Positions 1-9,428 of a DNA stretch of 64,000 bases are shown here, piece by piece. The notes under the pieces were generated by a model that was not told where the DNA came from, did no database searches, and was given only the letters and a program-made list of their open reading frames with translations. Source of the stretch: JANXSF01 sp043755435 (GTDB lineage: Bacteria; Acidobacteriota; Terriglobia; Bryobacterales; Bryobacteraceae). The translations under genes and the position numbers were made by a program. The DNA is taken from the NCBI GenBank assembly GCA_043755435.1, contig JAYUSZ010000125.1, positions 1-64,000 on the forward strand, written 5' to 3'. Every line of letters begins with the position of its first letter. The first letter of the stretch is position 1.

Positions 1-198
1 GGGGTTTCTGAATGCCCTGTCAGTTTTATAACTGCGGACAGTTGTGATTGGCTGGAGCAATTTCATCTTTGGCGAATGGCGTCAAAACAAAGCTTGTTGG
101 ACTTACCGGCAAAGACTGCGGAAGCAATCGCGTTACTAGAAAACGAGTGGAGAGAGGAGATCAATGAAACGGCCAAATCAACTAACAGAGCTTGTTGA
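1..198 (+). CDS. Partial protein of a phage-tail module (C-terminus only)
   Basis: An open frame enters from the left edge and ends at a TGA at 196-198, giving 65 residues (…CDWLEQFHLWRMASKQS…) that finish in a charged helical stretch (LLENEWREE). It overlaps the start of the next gene by 35 bp, as is common for translationally coupled tail genes. Its position directly before a tape-measure-like gene suggests a small tail-assembly protein, but I recognise no family. It is not a complete gene and its start lies outside the window. Confidence 0.55.
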   Translation, partial: GVSECPVSFITADSCDWLEQFHLWRMASKQSLLDLPAKTAEAIALLENEWREEINETAKSTNRAC

Positions 199-835
199 CA
201 ACCTGATTGCCACCAGTACCAACTTTGGTGAGGCTGGCAATACGAGAAGCGCTGATTTTCTAACTGAAGCGTTCGCGCGGATTGCGGGATCCTCAGGGTC
301 CTCAGATACAGGTTTGACTAATAGCTCGGGAGTATTGAGTGGAGCTTCCTTAGACCAACTTTTAGGTCAACTGATCCAAGTTGCGTCCGTCGGAAAGGAG
401 CAAAGTGAATCACTGCGCAGGAATACAACAGTAATCGAAGGGAATGCAGGAAAAGGAAACGTAGAAAATTCGAGTCTAGATGCACTCAAGGGCTTGGCTT
501 CGGTTTTCACTGGTGGGATACTTCCCTTGGTCTCAGGAATATTCAAAGCCTTTTCGGGTGGCACCGATGCTGGACAGATCCAGCCTTTGCTGAAATTTGC
601 ATCGCCTGCTGCAGTTCAAGCTGAGGCTGGTTTAACGACATCGGGCAATCTTGCTTTGATTGATCGGAATGAGAGAGGGGACCTCCGCACCGTTGGCGGA
701 GGAACGCAAATTACTGTTCAGGTGCAGGCACTGGATTCCCGATCCTTTATTGACAGAAGCGACGATATCGCAAGAGCGGTGCGAGATGCGATGTTGCATT
801 CCAGTTCTCTGAACGACGTAGTGCAGGACCTTTAA
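164..835 (+). CDS. Phage/GTA-like tail protein, tape-measure C-terminus-like
   Basis: This 223-residue protein is preceded by a good ribosome site (GAGAGGAG just upstream of ATG 164). The middle is Gly/Ser/Ala-rich with a hydrophobic stretch around residues 110-130 (ASVFTGGILPLVSGIFKAF). The end has a compact conserved-looking block, ITVQVQALDSRSF followed by DDIARAVRDAML and SLNDVV, a pattern I associate with the C-terminus of phage tail or tape-measure-like proteins. It is far shorter than a true tape measure, so it may be a separated C-terminal piece or a tail-assembly factor. The next four genes encode distal tail parts on the same strand, supporting the context. The function is inferred from motif and position. 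Confidence 0.6.
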   Translation: MKRPNQLTELVDNLIATSTNFGEAGNTRSADFLTEAFARIAGSSGSSDTGLTNSSGVLSGASLDQLLGQLIQVASVGKEQSESLRRNTTVIEGNAGKGNVENSSLDALKGLASVFTGGILPLVSGIFKAFSGGTDAGQIQPLLKFASPAAVQAEAGLTTSGNLALIDRNERGDLRTVGGGTQITVQVQALDSRSFIDRSDDIARAVRDAMLHSSSLNDVVQDL

Positions 836-848
836 CCGGAGCCATGCA

Positions 849-1208
849 ATGAGCACATTTCCCAGACTAAAGACCCAAGCGGTTGCGCAATATCCTGCAA
901 TTCGAACTGTTGTTTTTTCAACCTCCGTGATCCCATTTATGGATGGACAAGAGCAGCGCTTCCGCGATTTTGCAGCACCTCTGCTGGCTTGGACAATCGA
1001 CTTGTCACAGTTGGACGACGAAGAAGTATCGAATCTTGAAGCGTTTTTTATTGAGCAGAGCGGCACTTTCAGTGCGTTTGATTTCGTGGATCCTTGGAAT
1101 GAAACAGTCTATTCGGGTTGCACGCTTGATAACCCGGAGCTGCTGCTGCAATACCAAGGGAATCAGGCAGGTGCCGTTCAACTAATAGTGCGGCAAAACC
1201 GGAGTTAA
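849..1208 (+). CDS. DUF2460-like distal tail protein
   Basis: The 119-residue product starts with FPRLKTQAVAQYPA, followed by FMDGQEQRFRDF, a W-x-I-x-L segment and FDFVDPWN. This is the pattern of the DUF2460/TIGR02217 family of phage and gene-transfer-agent distal tail proteins. Family members are usually about 200 residues, so this is a short version that keeps the N-terminal core and ends in a beta-rich stretch. It lies 13 bp after the preceding tail gene and 4 bp before a longer paralogue, and is probably co-transcribed with both. The family is fairly clear; the exact place in the tail tip is inferred. Confidence 0.72.
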   Translation: MSTFPRLKTQAVAQYPAIRTVVFSTSVIPFMDGQEQRFRDFAAPLLAWTIDLSQLDDEEVSNLEAFFIEQSGTFSAFDFVDPWNETVYSGCTLDNPELLLQYQGNQAGAVQLIVRQNRS

Positions 1209-1212
1209 AAAA

Positions 1213-2019
1213 ATGACTTACTATCCTCAACTATCCAGTGGAAATCTGGCACAATATCCGCTAACTAAGCGACTAAGTCGGAGAGTCATTGTAAATCGAT
1301 TGGCCGACGGATCTCGGATTGCACAGTTGGGAGTAAATCCCCTCTCCAGTAGTTGGGAACTTACCTATTCTGAGTTATCAGACGCTGAGCGAGCACTAAT
1401 TTGCCAATTCCATAGTTCCATGGAAGGCCGACTTCGTACATTTGCATTTCTTGATCCAACTGGAAATCTTCTAAAGTGGTCGGAGAAACTCAACAACGCT
1501 GTGTGGGCTCGGGATCCTGGATTGGGAATTGTTGAGAACATTACGTCACCCAACGGGTCGAGCAGAGCAAGTCGATTGACGAACTCGTCGGCTATCGCCC
1601 AGCAGTGCAGACAAACAGCCGCAGTTCCAGGCGCATTCACTTATTGCTTTAGTCTTCAAGCGAGAGCGGACGTGGTAACACCGTTAACACTAAGTATGGC
1701 GAGCGGTAGCGCTTCAACGTCGAGTGAAGCTGAAGTTGGAACCATCTGGCGCCGGTATGTGATATCCGGTAGTTTGCAAGTCACTTCCGAAAACCTAACT
1801 TTCGGGTTGACGGTGCCTGCAAATTCAAACGTTGAGATATATGGACTACAAGCGACAGCGCAACCTGGACCAGGCGAATACATTAAGACTCTTGGATCCA
1901 GCGCAGTCCACAATAGTGTCCGTTTTGTGGACGACGCACTTTCTTTCAAAGCCTCTGCTCTGGACAACAACTCAATGACAATACGCCTAGTAACGATTCA
2001 CGTCACGACCACAGGATAA
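1213..2019 (+). CDS. DUF2460-like tail protein with C-terminal carbohydrate-binding-like domain
   Basis: Residues 1-85 repeat the plan of the upstream gene (YPQLSSGNLAQYP at the start, a W-x-L-x-Y core, then FAFLDPTGN), so the two are tandem paralogues. Residues 88-250 form a second domain beginning NLLKWSEKLNNAVW, with alternating hydrophobic strands and a late W-x-R-Y-V segment, which resembles the CBM-like jelly-roll domains attached to phage tail proteins. At 268 residues it is longer than its neighbour because of this domain. It lies 4 bp after the preceding gene. A role in the tail tip, perhaps touching surface glycans, is inferred from architecture. Confidence 0.65.
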   Translation: MTYYPQLSSGNLAQYPLTKRLSRRVIVNRLADGSRIAQLGVNPLSSSWELTYSELSDAERALICQFHSSMEGRLRTFAFLDPTGNLLKWSEKLNNAVWARDPGLGIVENITSPNGSSRASRLTNSSAIAQQCRQTAAVPGAFTYCFSLQARADVVTPLTLSMASGSASTSSEAEVGTIWRRYVISGSLQVTSENLTFGLTVPANSNVEIYGLQATAQPGPGEYIKTLGSSAVHNSVRFVDDALSFKASALDNNSMTIRLVTIHVTTTG

Positions 2020-2025
2020 CAACCT

Positions 2026-5000
2026 ATGCCATCCATATCAGATCAAAAGGAATCGCAGATCCATGAGACGCCGGTCCTACTCTTCGATTGTCAATTCGCG
2101 GACGGGCATCAGGAGGCTTGGAGCACTCATAGGATTACAGTCAGCGGCACTAACTACCGTGCTGCGGTATTGGCTCATAACGCCTTTGACCTTCGGTCTC
2201 TATCGGAGGATGCGATTGACGCGTCGGCTCGATTGAATCTTACATTAGCAAACGCAGACTCCTATTATTCGCAGCTCGAATCCATTCGAGGAACTAAAGG
2301 TGCCCGACTTACAGTTCGGTTCCTCTTCTACGATCTGGTTGCCGATGCACCCGCATCGGAGGTGTCCACATTGTTCCGAGGCATTGCAAACGCGCCTGAA
2401 TCAATCACCGAATCCCAGTTCAGAGTTTCATTCAACAACAGATTGAGTTTGCAGCGAACTCTGCTGCCAAACGTAAGGATGCAGAAGCGTTGCCCATGGA
2501 CATTTCCTTCGAATCAGAGTCAGCGAATTGAAGCACTAAGTGGAGGGCCACGAGGGCAGTTTTCAGCTTTTTTCCGCTGTGGATACTCAGCAAGTGAATC
2601 GGGCGGCTCAGGGTCTTTGGATGCAGGCTCTGCTGGCCCGTTCACATCTTGCGATTACACCCGTAGTTCCTGCGAGCAACGGGGAATGTTCTCGAAAGAC
2701 TCATCCAATTCGATAACACGAAGATTTGGCGGAGTGGAGTTTGTGCCGTCTAGTGTTCTTGTTCGAGGATTCGGGGAGCGACAACAAACATTGGGATCGG
2801 TGCTGGAGAACGAGGCAAAGTTTAACGATTTCGTACCTCTCATCTACGGAACGGCCTGGTATCAGCCACCCGTTGTTCTAGCCCGCAATGACGGGAACCT
2901 TACCAGAATGGAAGTCCTCCTGGGCATGGGCGAGATGCAGAGTGTTTTGAAAGTTATTGTCAACGGTGTTGAAATACCAGTGGGAAAGCAAGGCTTGAGC
3001 ATGACGGCAACAGGCTGGTTCAATGTTGTGAGTCTTGGAAACCGAACTGGGAATTTCAACTTGGACTTTTCAGATTCTGCCGGAGTGCCGCTAGGCGACC
3101 CTTATGGGAGCATGGCATTTCTTTCGGTTGTTGTTCCAAACCGCATTTCGGATGGAAGATCCCTTCCCAGTATGAGAGTACTGGTTGAAGGAATGAAGCT
3201 GGATACTTTCTTGGAAGATGGTTCGTTTGTAGCCACCAACTTTACCAACAATCCTGCGTGGATTCTGTTGGATCTGCTGCGGAGATCCGGTTGGGAATTA
3301 GAAGAGCTGGATATTGCTTCCTTCTTTGGCTCGGCAGTTTGGTGTGATCAGCCGGTGAACACGAAAGATCTAAATGGAAACCTGGTTAGCATTCCTCGTC
3401 GCCAGTGCAATCTTGTGGTGAGGAAGAGGCGAAGCGCTGCTGAATTGATTCGCGGGATCCGGAATTGTGCAGGTTTGTTTTTGACTTTCGCAACTGACGG
3501 CAAGTTGAGTCTGAAAAAAGAAACGACTCTAGCGGAACAACAACCGGCCAAACCTGTGGGAAGTAACTCAACCGAGGAGTTATTCGGGGGCTGGCCTTCT
3601 TACGAATTTGGTGATGGGACAAATGGCTTTTCTGGAATCATCAGCAAGGACTCCGGTGAGCCGACCATTAGCCTGTCTAGCCGAAGCACTGCGGACACTC
3701 CAAATAGATTCAGCGTGGAGTTTCAGGATGCTTTCAACGAGTACCAGCAAGACAGCCTATCCCTTGTGGATATTGATGATGTGCGCCGGGCTGGTCAGGA
3801 AACAAGCGCCAGCCTTCCTGCACTAGGTCTTCCAAATTTCGAGCAAGCTGCAAGACTTGCTACGTTACAACTGCGGAAGTCAGTCCGCGGAAACAAATTC
3901 GTTGACTTCGAAACGTCCGTCAAAGGCTTTTATCTGAGACCTGGGGATGTCATTACCATCACCTATCTTCGGGAAGGATTTGATCGAGCGCCGTTTAGGA
4001 TTGTTAGTGTTGCTCCCGGGTTGAATTATCGAACAATTCGTATCACCGCAAGAATCCATGATGATGCCTGGTACCTAGAATCGGCAGGGGATGGCTCGGG
4101 TTCGATCGGCAGGCAACCATCTTACGAGCTTGGATTACCGCGACCATTGGTAGGTACTGTTTTGAATCCAAATGGAGACAGTGATTTTGGAATAGTTGAA
4201 CGTTCCTCAATCACGACAGACGGGGGTGGGGCTACGAGTCTTGAAGTCTCTTTTGCTGAGCCGCGGAGAGTAGCTGCAACTTCTGCAGGGATACCTATGC
4301 TGGCTCTTGCTCCCTCGCTTGATTCTGCAGGCGGGACAATCAAGGGTGACCAAGTTCTCTACTATGCACTAACGGCTGTTGATGCGGGAGAAAGTGAATC
4401 CAGTTTATCCTTCATAGTTCGCGCGGAAATTCCTCCAGGCACGGATACAAACAAAGTTACGCTGACAGGCATCAGCTTGAATTCGAAAACGAACTCATTT
4501 CATGTCTACAGGGGTGCGACTCCGCAAACTTTGTTACGAATTGCCACTTCCCTGCCCCCTGCGGCTTCGTTTTCAGACAACGGAGCGACTGCACTGTTAG
4601 TCAGTCCGCCTGACGAGAATTTTAGTTCCGCTCACTTTTATTGGCGTTTAGAACTTGAACCGGAACACACCACTACCTTGTTTGGAGCAAGCATCATTGG
4701 AAATGATACAGCCTTTTGGGTGGTCAATGCGTTTCAAACCAAGCTGGTACGTATAACCACGGGTAAGGGTGCAAGGCAGGAGAGGCTAATCGCGTCCAAC
4801 ACTCCCACAACAATTACGATCGCCGGAACTTGGAGCATTCAGCCTGATGCCACTAGCATTTTTGTAGTCGCAGAACCCAGTTGGGTTGCTGGGGCCACGA
4901 CGGCTACAAGTCCAGCGTTGTTTGAGGTTCCCAATCGGCAAGGAACGACCATACAAGTATCGGGGCGTGCGGCAAACGTCAATGGCAGAGAAAGCGCCTA

Positions 5001-5961
5001 TGAACTGTCCCCAATAACCAGGTGGCAGTTGGGGGGAGCATCCGGATCGGCGTTAGACAGTGCTGAGCCTCCGGAACCCGACTTCGGATTGACAACAAAT
5101 GGAGCCGGACAGGTGTTTCTAAGTGCGGTTGCGTTTACAACACTAGTGAATACCCACTCGATCCAATCTGGAACTTTGACAACTTACTATTGGAACGAGT
5201 TGGAGAACGGGACCGAGTTAGTATTGGCCGAAGAGTTGATAGCCTCTGCAACACTTCTTACGATGATCCAGGCAAACTCATTAAGCGTCGGCCTTGTTGT
5301 GCAGGTAGGTGACGAGTTACTACTAATTGAAGAACAACTGGTGGGCGGGTTTCAGTATCGAGTAAGTCGTGGGCAGTTTGGCTCAACGCCCTCAATGCAT
5401 TCGTTACCTGCATTTGTCTATCCTTTACAAAAAAAGGTTTACATAGTTCCGTTTGCAAGAAACTTTTTCGGGAGTCCGGGAAGTGGAAGCTTTGCCTATT
5501 CCTTAGATCTACCGAACAGCCGGATTTCGGCAGCGTCGCTTTTCGTAACCAACTCTGTGGGCAATTCACCCCTAGGCGTTCAGAGCTACACTGGCAACAC
5601 AGATTTCGGACTTAGAACGTTGTCTGGAGGACAGATCACACTTCAAGTGGATGGGTTTCTGTCCATTGAGAATGACGCAGTTCCTCCGATTCGGATTGAA
5701 TCGAAGTCGTCCATTCGAGATATTTACGCCATGGTGAATGACGCGGCAACGGGCGCACCAATAGTTACTCGAGTTCGTCAAGACGCAATGACACTAGCTA
5801 CTCTGACGATCCCAGTAGGAGAAACCATTTCAAATATTGTCAATGGATTTGGCAAGCCTCCGTTGGATCCAATGAAACGCCTGTCTTTGGACATCGTTTC
5901 GGTAGGCAGCATGGTAGACACAACACCGGGTGCCGACCTAACAGTGACGGTAAGGTTCTAA
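2026..5961 (+). CDS. Large tail-tip protein: BR0599/DUF2163-like domain fused to gpJ-like tail tip
   Basis: This 1311-residue protein appears to fuse two normally separate tail-tip parts. Residues 1-250 resemble DUF2163/BR0599 proteins: an LFDCQF start, then a cysteine cluster (KRCPW, FRCGYS, SCDYT, SCEQRGMF) ending in RRFGGVEF. Residues 260-700 look like the tip-attachment protein J family (RRSAAELIRGIRNCAG followed by a DGKLSLKKE strand, and later LRPGDVITITY). Residues 700-1311 are Thr/Ser-rich beta repeats of fibronectin or fibre type. In Rhodobacter GTA the corresponding parts are separate genes. It lies 6 bp after the preceding gene and 3 bp before the next. It probably forms the tail-tip hub; the fusion reading is an inference. 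Confidence 0.72.
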   Translation: MPSISDQKESQIHETPVLLFDCQFADGHQEAWSTHRITVSGTNYRAAVLAHNAFDLRSLSEDAIDASARLNLTLANADSYYSQLESIRGTKGARLTVRFLFYDLVADAPASEVSTLFRGIANAPESITESQFRVSFNNRLSLQRTLLPNVRMQKRCPWTFPSNQSQRIEALSGGPRGQFSAFFRCGYSASESGGSGSLDAGSAGPFTSCDYTRSSCEQRGMFSKDSSNSITRRFGGVEFVPSSVLVRGFGERQQTLGSVLENEAKFNDFVPLIYGTAWYQPPVVLARNDGNLTRMEVLLGMGEMQSVLKVIVNGVEIPVGKQGLSMTATGWFNVVSLGNRTGNFNLDFSDSAGVPLGDPYGSMAFLSVVVPNRISDGRSLPSMRVLVEGMKLDTFLEDGSFVATNFTNNPAWILLDLLRRSGWELEELDIASFFGSAVWCDQPVNTKDLNGNLVSIPRRQCNLVVRKRRSAAELIRGIRNCAGLFLTFATDGKLSLKKETTLAEQQPAKPVGSNSTEELFGGWPSYEFGDGTNGFSGIISKDSGEPTISLSSRSTADTPNRFSVEFQDAFNEYQQDSLSLVDIDDVRRAGQETSASLPALGLPNFEQAARLATLQLRKSVRGNKFVDFETSVKGFYLRPGDVITITYLREGFDRAPFRIVSVAPGLNYRTIRITARIHDDAWYLESAGDGSGSIGRQPSYELGLPRPLVGTVLNPNGDSDFGIVERSSITTDGGGATSLEVSFAEPRRVAATSAGIPMLALAPSLDSAGGTIKGDQVLYYALTAVDAGESESSLSFIVRAEIPPGTDTNKVTLTGISLNSKTNSFHVYRGATPQTLLRIATSLPPAASFSDNGATALLVSPPDENFSSAHFYWRLELEPEHTTTLFGASIIGNDTAFWVVNAFQTKLVRITTGKGARQERLIASNTPTTITIAGTWSIQPDATSIFVVAEPSWVAGATTATSPALFEVPNRQGTTIQVSGRAANVNGRESAYELSPITRWQLGGASGSALDSAEPPEPDFGLTTNGAGQVFLSAVAFTTLVNTHSIQSGTLTTYYWNELENGTELVLAEELIASATLLTMIQANSLSVGLVVQVGDELLLIEEQLVGGFQYRVSRGQFGSTPSMHSLPAFVYPLQKKVYIVPFARNFFGSPGSGSFAYSLDLPNSRISAASLFVTNSVGNSPLGVQSYTGNTDFGLRTLSGGQITLQVDGFLSIENDAVPPIRIESKSSIRDIYAMVNDAATGAPIVTRVRQDAMTLATLTIPVGETISNIVNGFGKPPLDPMKRLSLDIVSVGSMVDTTPGADLTVTVRF

Positions 5962-5964
5962 GTA

Positions 5965-8700
5965 ATGCAAGAACAAATATCTAAATTACAGCCTGACAGG
6001 GATCTTCAAGTCTATTTCTTGAGACCTTCTGCGGTTGCATCCTTAAGCCAATGTAATGCTAGCGGATTTCTGTTGTCGGGTACTTGGCGTCAGCAATTTG
6101 ATTGGGCAGTAGTTGAATGGAATCGGGATAATGTTTACGAGCATCCTCTTTTTCGCAATCTTCCTGACGGAGATCTCAGTGGCTTGACTTTGGAGTATGA
6201 AGAGGAGCGAACCAATTGCATTCCTCTTGATTCCGATCTTTTCCCTACTGTGGATTGGCCGTCTTTGAGAATTTGGGCGGATACCCCCTTAGGGGAGAGG
6301 ATTTTCTATGTTTCAATCCTCAACAATATCCCACTGCGAAACCACGCGACGCCAATAGCTGGAAGTTACAATTGTCCAACCGCCCAGTTTGAATTAACTG
6401 GGGTTCCAGTTGTTGGCCAATATGTAGGCTTGGGCTGGCTGGAAGAACACCAAACGCATCAGGTAATTGCAACTGACACTTTGGAGACCATAGCAACCGC
6501 GATCGCCGGTTATGTCAACGTTTTTTCCGCTCAAATGAAAGCAACAAGCATCGGAGCCACCATCAACCTGACCTATCACGGAGTTGGAAGCACTGTGGCC
6601 AATAGCAAGGTTGGCACCAATGGTAACCGTTTGGGTGCCTATGGACACTCCTCAAACAGCAGTCTGAGTTGGTCCCCTTCCAGCGTTCTATTTGCTGGCG
6701 GAACTTCACCGACGCGCTGGCGCGTGTCCATTGATTTTTCCAATTTGCTTGATGTTGATGGAACCTCGGTTCCGACGAACAAGATACGAAAAATGCGCTG
6801 GACTTACTCGGCGGCAATGCAATCCGGAGCATTCAATCGATCCGTATTTGAAGTAAGAGTCTCTAACTGGACCGTCACCGGCCAGAATAAGTTTCATAAA
6901 GTTGCGGGCCCTGGAAGCAGAAGAATTGAAGACGATTCAAAAGAGGTTGCCTACACGGGACAATGGAATTCTGGGCGGGGCAACTTTTCTGGCGGAACGA
7001 TTGCAACAAACACAACTCCTGGAAGCACGGCTTCCATTCCATATACCTGCCCATTTGCGCATCAACTTTGGCTGGGCACACGATATGTTCCAATTGGTGC
7101 AACTGTTACAGCTAGAGTGGATGGTACGGTCGTTAAGACTAGCAATTTGACAATCACTGGAGAGGACGCTTTGTGCCGAATTTTCCTCGGCACATTCCAG
7201 GCTGGACAGCACAATGTTTCCTTCACTCATAGTGGGCTTGCAGGTCAGTATTTCTATTTCGACTTTCTTGAAATAGCGTTGCCTGTTAGTTTTGTCACGC
7301 ACATTCCTCCGATAGAAGACATTACTTTGGCAACAGATTGGGACACCGATCATTCCCTGGCGTTGCCGGCGGAACGAACTGCTTGGATAATGTCGTCGTT
7401 AGGATTCCGAGGCCGAGTGAACCACTATGCGGGTGCTCTTGTTTTCTACGAAATGGAGAGGTTCGGCCAAATATATGCTTCCACAAATGTATCTTTTTCT
7501 GGAACGGTAACACCAAGTAGTGTTACAACGCTTAAGATTGGGCCGGCGTTGGATACGAGGCTAGATCATCTTCATCTGTTTGGCGATACGCCCGAGACTG
7601 TATGCAAAGCCTTCGAATTACGCTTGAACAATGGGTTTACTGGAGTAAGGGCGTTCGCAACAGGGGCAACTCTAACGGTCTTCGCAAGAGCTATGGGAGA
7701 GGAAGGAAATCTATTACAGATCTCCATAGAAACAACAGACCCGAGCCTTACCGTGGCGTCCGCAAGTGAGTTACAGAATGGGTTCAATGGATACTGGCGT
7801 ACGGATTTGGCTGCTTCGTTCAAACTAAATCGAGCGGCTCGGGATTGGACGACTGGATTTGCACAAGCGCTAAAGGGTTATGGCCTAGACTTGACGGTTG
7901 CATTCAGCACGGAGCTTGGGGATGGGGATCCGACCGTTGCCGCGGGGATCGCCCAAAGATATCCCGATGGGTATCCTGTGTCTTTGAATACGCCAGCATT
8001 GCAGACAAATTTCTCGCCCACAAGCTTGGCTTATTGGCAGGCTGTACATTTAGAAATGGCGGAGATTCTAACAACTGTCGGTACGGTTCCATATCTACAA
8101 CTGGGAGAAGTCCAATGGTGGTATTTCGCCAAGAAAGATGTCGGAATGCCTTTTTATGATGCTTATACAACAACGACGTTTCAGCAGGAATTTGGAGTCG
8201 CCATGCGGACCATTCCACTAAGAGAGTCCGACCCAACACTGTTCCCCGAAGAAGTGCTGCATCTCCAAAAACTGTTGGGTGTGTTCACGCGGCAGTTGAT
8301 GGCGCATGTACGTGAGACCTACCCAGCGTGTAAGTTTGAAGTTTTGTATCCACCGGATGTGAACGATTCTGACCTCAACACGATTGTCAATTATCCGGTC
8401 GAGGAGTGGGTTCCTGCTAAACTCGACAATCTAAAAACTGAAAGTTTCACCTACACATTTGAGCGAAATCTAAACAAGTGCAGGTACTCAATTGAATATG
8501 GGACAGCGAAGGGGTTTCCTGCGAGTAAGCGAAGTTTCTTAGTAGGAGTGGGGGATTCAACAACCACTTGGTTAAAGGAAGTTGAAATTGCCAAGGCTGA
8601 AATGGTGGAATCAGTCGTTTTATTTGCGATGGATCAATTTTGTTTAATTGGATACCCTTTCCCTATTTTTCCTGGCCGAAAAAGTAGCCAGCAATCTTAG
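5965..8700 (+). CDS. Large tail-associated protein with C-terminal TIM-barrel-like (glycosidase-like) domain
   Basis: The 911-residue product starts 3 bp after the tail-tip gene, with AAGG upstream of ATG 5965. Residues 1-300 are beta-rich and unrecognised. Residues about 310-440 (GPGSRRIEDDSKEVAY to YFYFDFLEIALP) look like a galactose-binding-type beta sandwich. From about 450 to the end the pattern is that of an alpha/beta barrel: LTVAFSTELGDGDP, then LQLGEVQWWYF, then KFEVLYPPDVN. The two acidic motifs would suit the acid/base and nucleophile of a clan GH-A fold, and TIM-barrel domains are known in GTA tail proteins. No hydrolase activity is proven; it could equally be a binding fold. Confidence 0.6.
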   Translation: MQEQISKLQPDRDLQVYFLRPSAVASLSQCNASGFLLSGTWRQQFDWAVVEWNRDNVYEHPLFRNLPDGDLSGLTLEYEEERTNCIPLDSDLFPTVDWPSLRIWADTPLGERIFYVSILNNIPLRNHATPIAGSYNCPTAQFELTGVPVVGQYVGLGWLEEHQTHQVIATDTLETIATAIAGYVNVFSAQMKATSIGATINLTYHGVGSTVANSKVGTNGNRLGAYGHSSNSSLSWSPSSVLFAGGTSPTRWRVSIDFSNLLDVDGTSVPTNKIRKMRWTYSAAMQSGAFNRSVFEVRVSNWTVTGQNKFHKVAGPGSRRIEDDSKEVAYTGQWNSGRGNFSGGTIATNTTPGSTASIPYTCPFAHQLWLGTRYVPIGATVTARVDGTVVKTSNLTITGEDALCRIFLGTFQAGQHNVSFTHSGLAGQYFYFDFLEIALPVSFVTHIPPIEDITLATDWDTDHSLALPAERTAWIMSSLGFRGRVNHYAGALVFYEMERFGQIYASTNVSFSGTVTPSSVTTLKIGPALDTRLDHLHLFGDTPETVCKAFELRLNNGFTGVRAFATGATLTVFARAMGEEGNLLQISIETTDPSLTVASASELQNGFNGYWRTDLAASFKLNRAARDWTTGFAQALKGYGLDLTVAFSTELGDGDPTVAAGIAQRYPDGYPVSLNTPALQTNFSPTSLAYWQAVHLEMAEILTTVGTVPYLQLGEVQWWYFAKKDVGMPFYDAYTTTTFQQEFGVAMRTIPLRESDPTLFPEEVLHLQKLLGVFTRQLMAHVRETYPACKFEVLYPPDVNDSDLNTIVNYPVEEWVPAKLDNLKTESFTYTFERNLNKCRYSIEYGTAKGFPASKRSFLVGVGDSTTTWLKEVEIAKAEMVESVVLFAMDQFCLIGYPFPIFPGRKSSQQS

Positions 8701-8726
8701 GCAAACCGATTCGCTTACAATCCTGT

Positions 8727-9428
8727 ATGATATCCGTGGATATGTGGTTCGCAGCTTACTTAATTTATTTCCCCGCCGATCCCGTTTCGCCGAGCGGAAT
8801 GGTTCGAATACGGCAAGACTTGGTTCTTTTGGAATCGCGAGAACCGGAGGCTGCTTTCGAGAAAGCGCAGCAAATTGGCAACAGGAAAATTTATCACGAA
8901 GGGGAGCCTTTTTTGGATTTTCAAGGTCTCACTGACTTGATTCCGTTGCGTGCTGGAATCCACGATGGAGCGGTGATAGACACATCTTCTGATTCAATTG
9001 GCACGGAGGAGATCCGCTTATTTCTGGCCGCCAAAGAAGATTTGACAGTCCGAGTTCAAGAGGAAGAAGTCGAGTCGGACGGAGGAAATCACTGGTACCT
9101 GGCTCAACTCGTTTTTTCAAGTCTTCCTCAGTGGGAGTTGGAAGCCGACCGACAGCAGGTGATGAAAGAGTTAGTGCTGGTGAAGGCCAATGAATCCGAT
9201 GGAGCTTTTTACCGGGCGGTAGTTTTCGGAAAAGACAGGAGCATTCGACTTCAACCTGCAGAACCGGGTGGAAAGTGGCACTTTCGGGGGCTGAATGATT
9301 TGTCTATTGTCGAAGATCCAATCTCAGATGGGATGGTTCTACTCTCAGAACGATTCCAGGTCCCTTTGGGTCATCAAACGAATTTGGTAAGAACCAAAGA
9401 AGAAATGAAAGCGCTTATGATTCACTAG
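8727..9428 (+). CDS. DUF4288-like protein built of two tandem repeats
   Basis: The 233-residue protein contains two related halves. Residues about 6-118 start MWFAAYLIY, continue RQDLVLLES and pass through FQGLTDLIPL; residues about 120-233 start HWYLAQLVF, continue MKELVLVKA and pass through FRGLNDLSIV. Both halves carry the W-aliphatic start and the F-x-G-L-x-D-L motif typical of DUF4288. The family function is unknown to me. The gene sits 26 bp after the last tail gene on the same strand, so it is either the last gene of that module or a host gene beside it. A start at ATG 8742 is also possible. The next gene, on the other strand, overlaps its end by 4 bp. Confidence 0.62.
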   Translation: MISVDMWFAAYLIYFPADPVSPSGMVRIRQDLVLLESREPEAAFEKAQQIGNRKIYHEGEPFLDFQGLTDLIPLRAGIHDGAVIDTSSDSIGTEEIRLFLAAKEDLTVRVQEEEVESDGGNHWYLAQLVFSSLPQWELEADRQQVMKELVLVKANESDGAFYRAVVFGKDRSIRLQPAEPGGKWHFRGLNDLSIVEDPISDGMVLLSERFQVPLGHQTNLVRTKEEMKALMIH

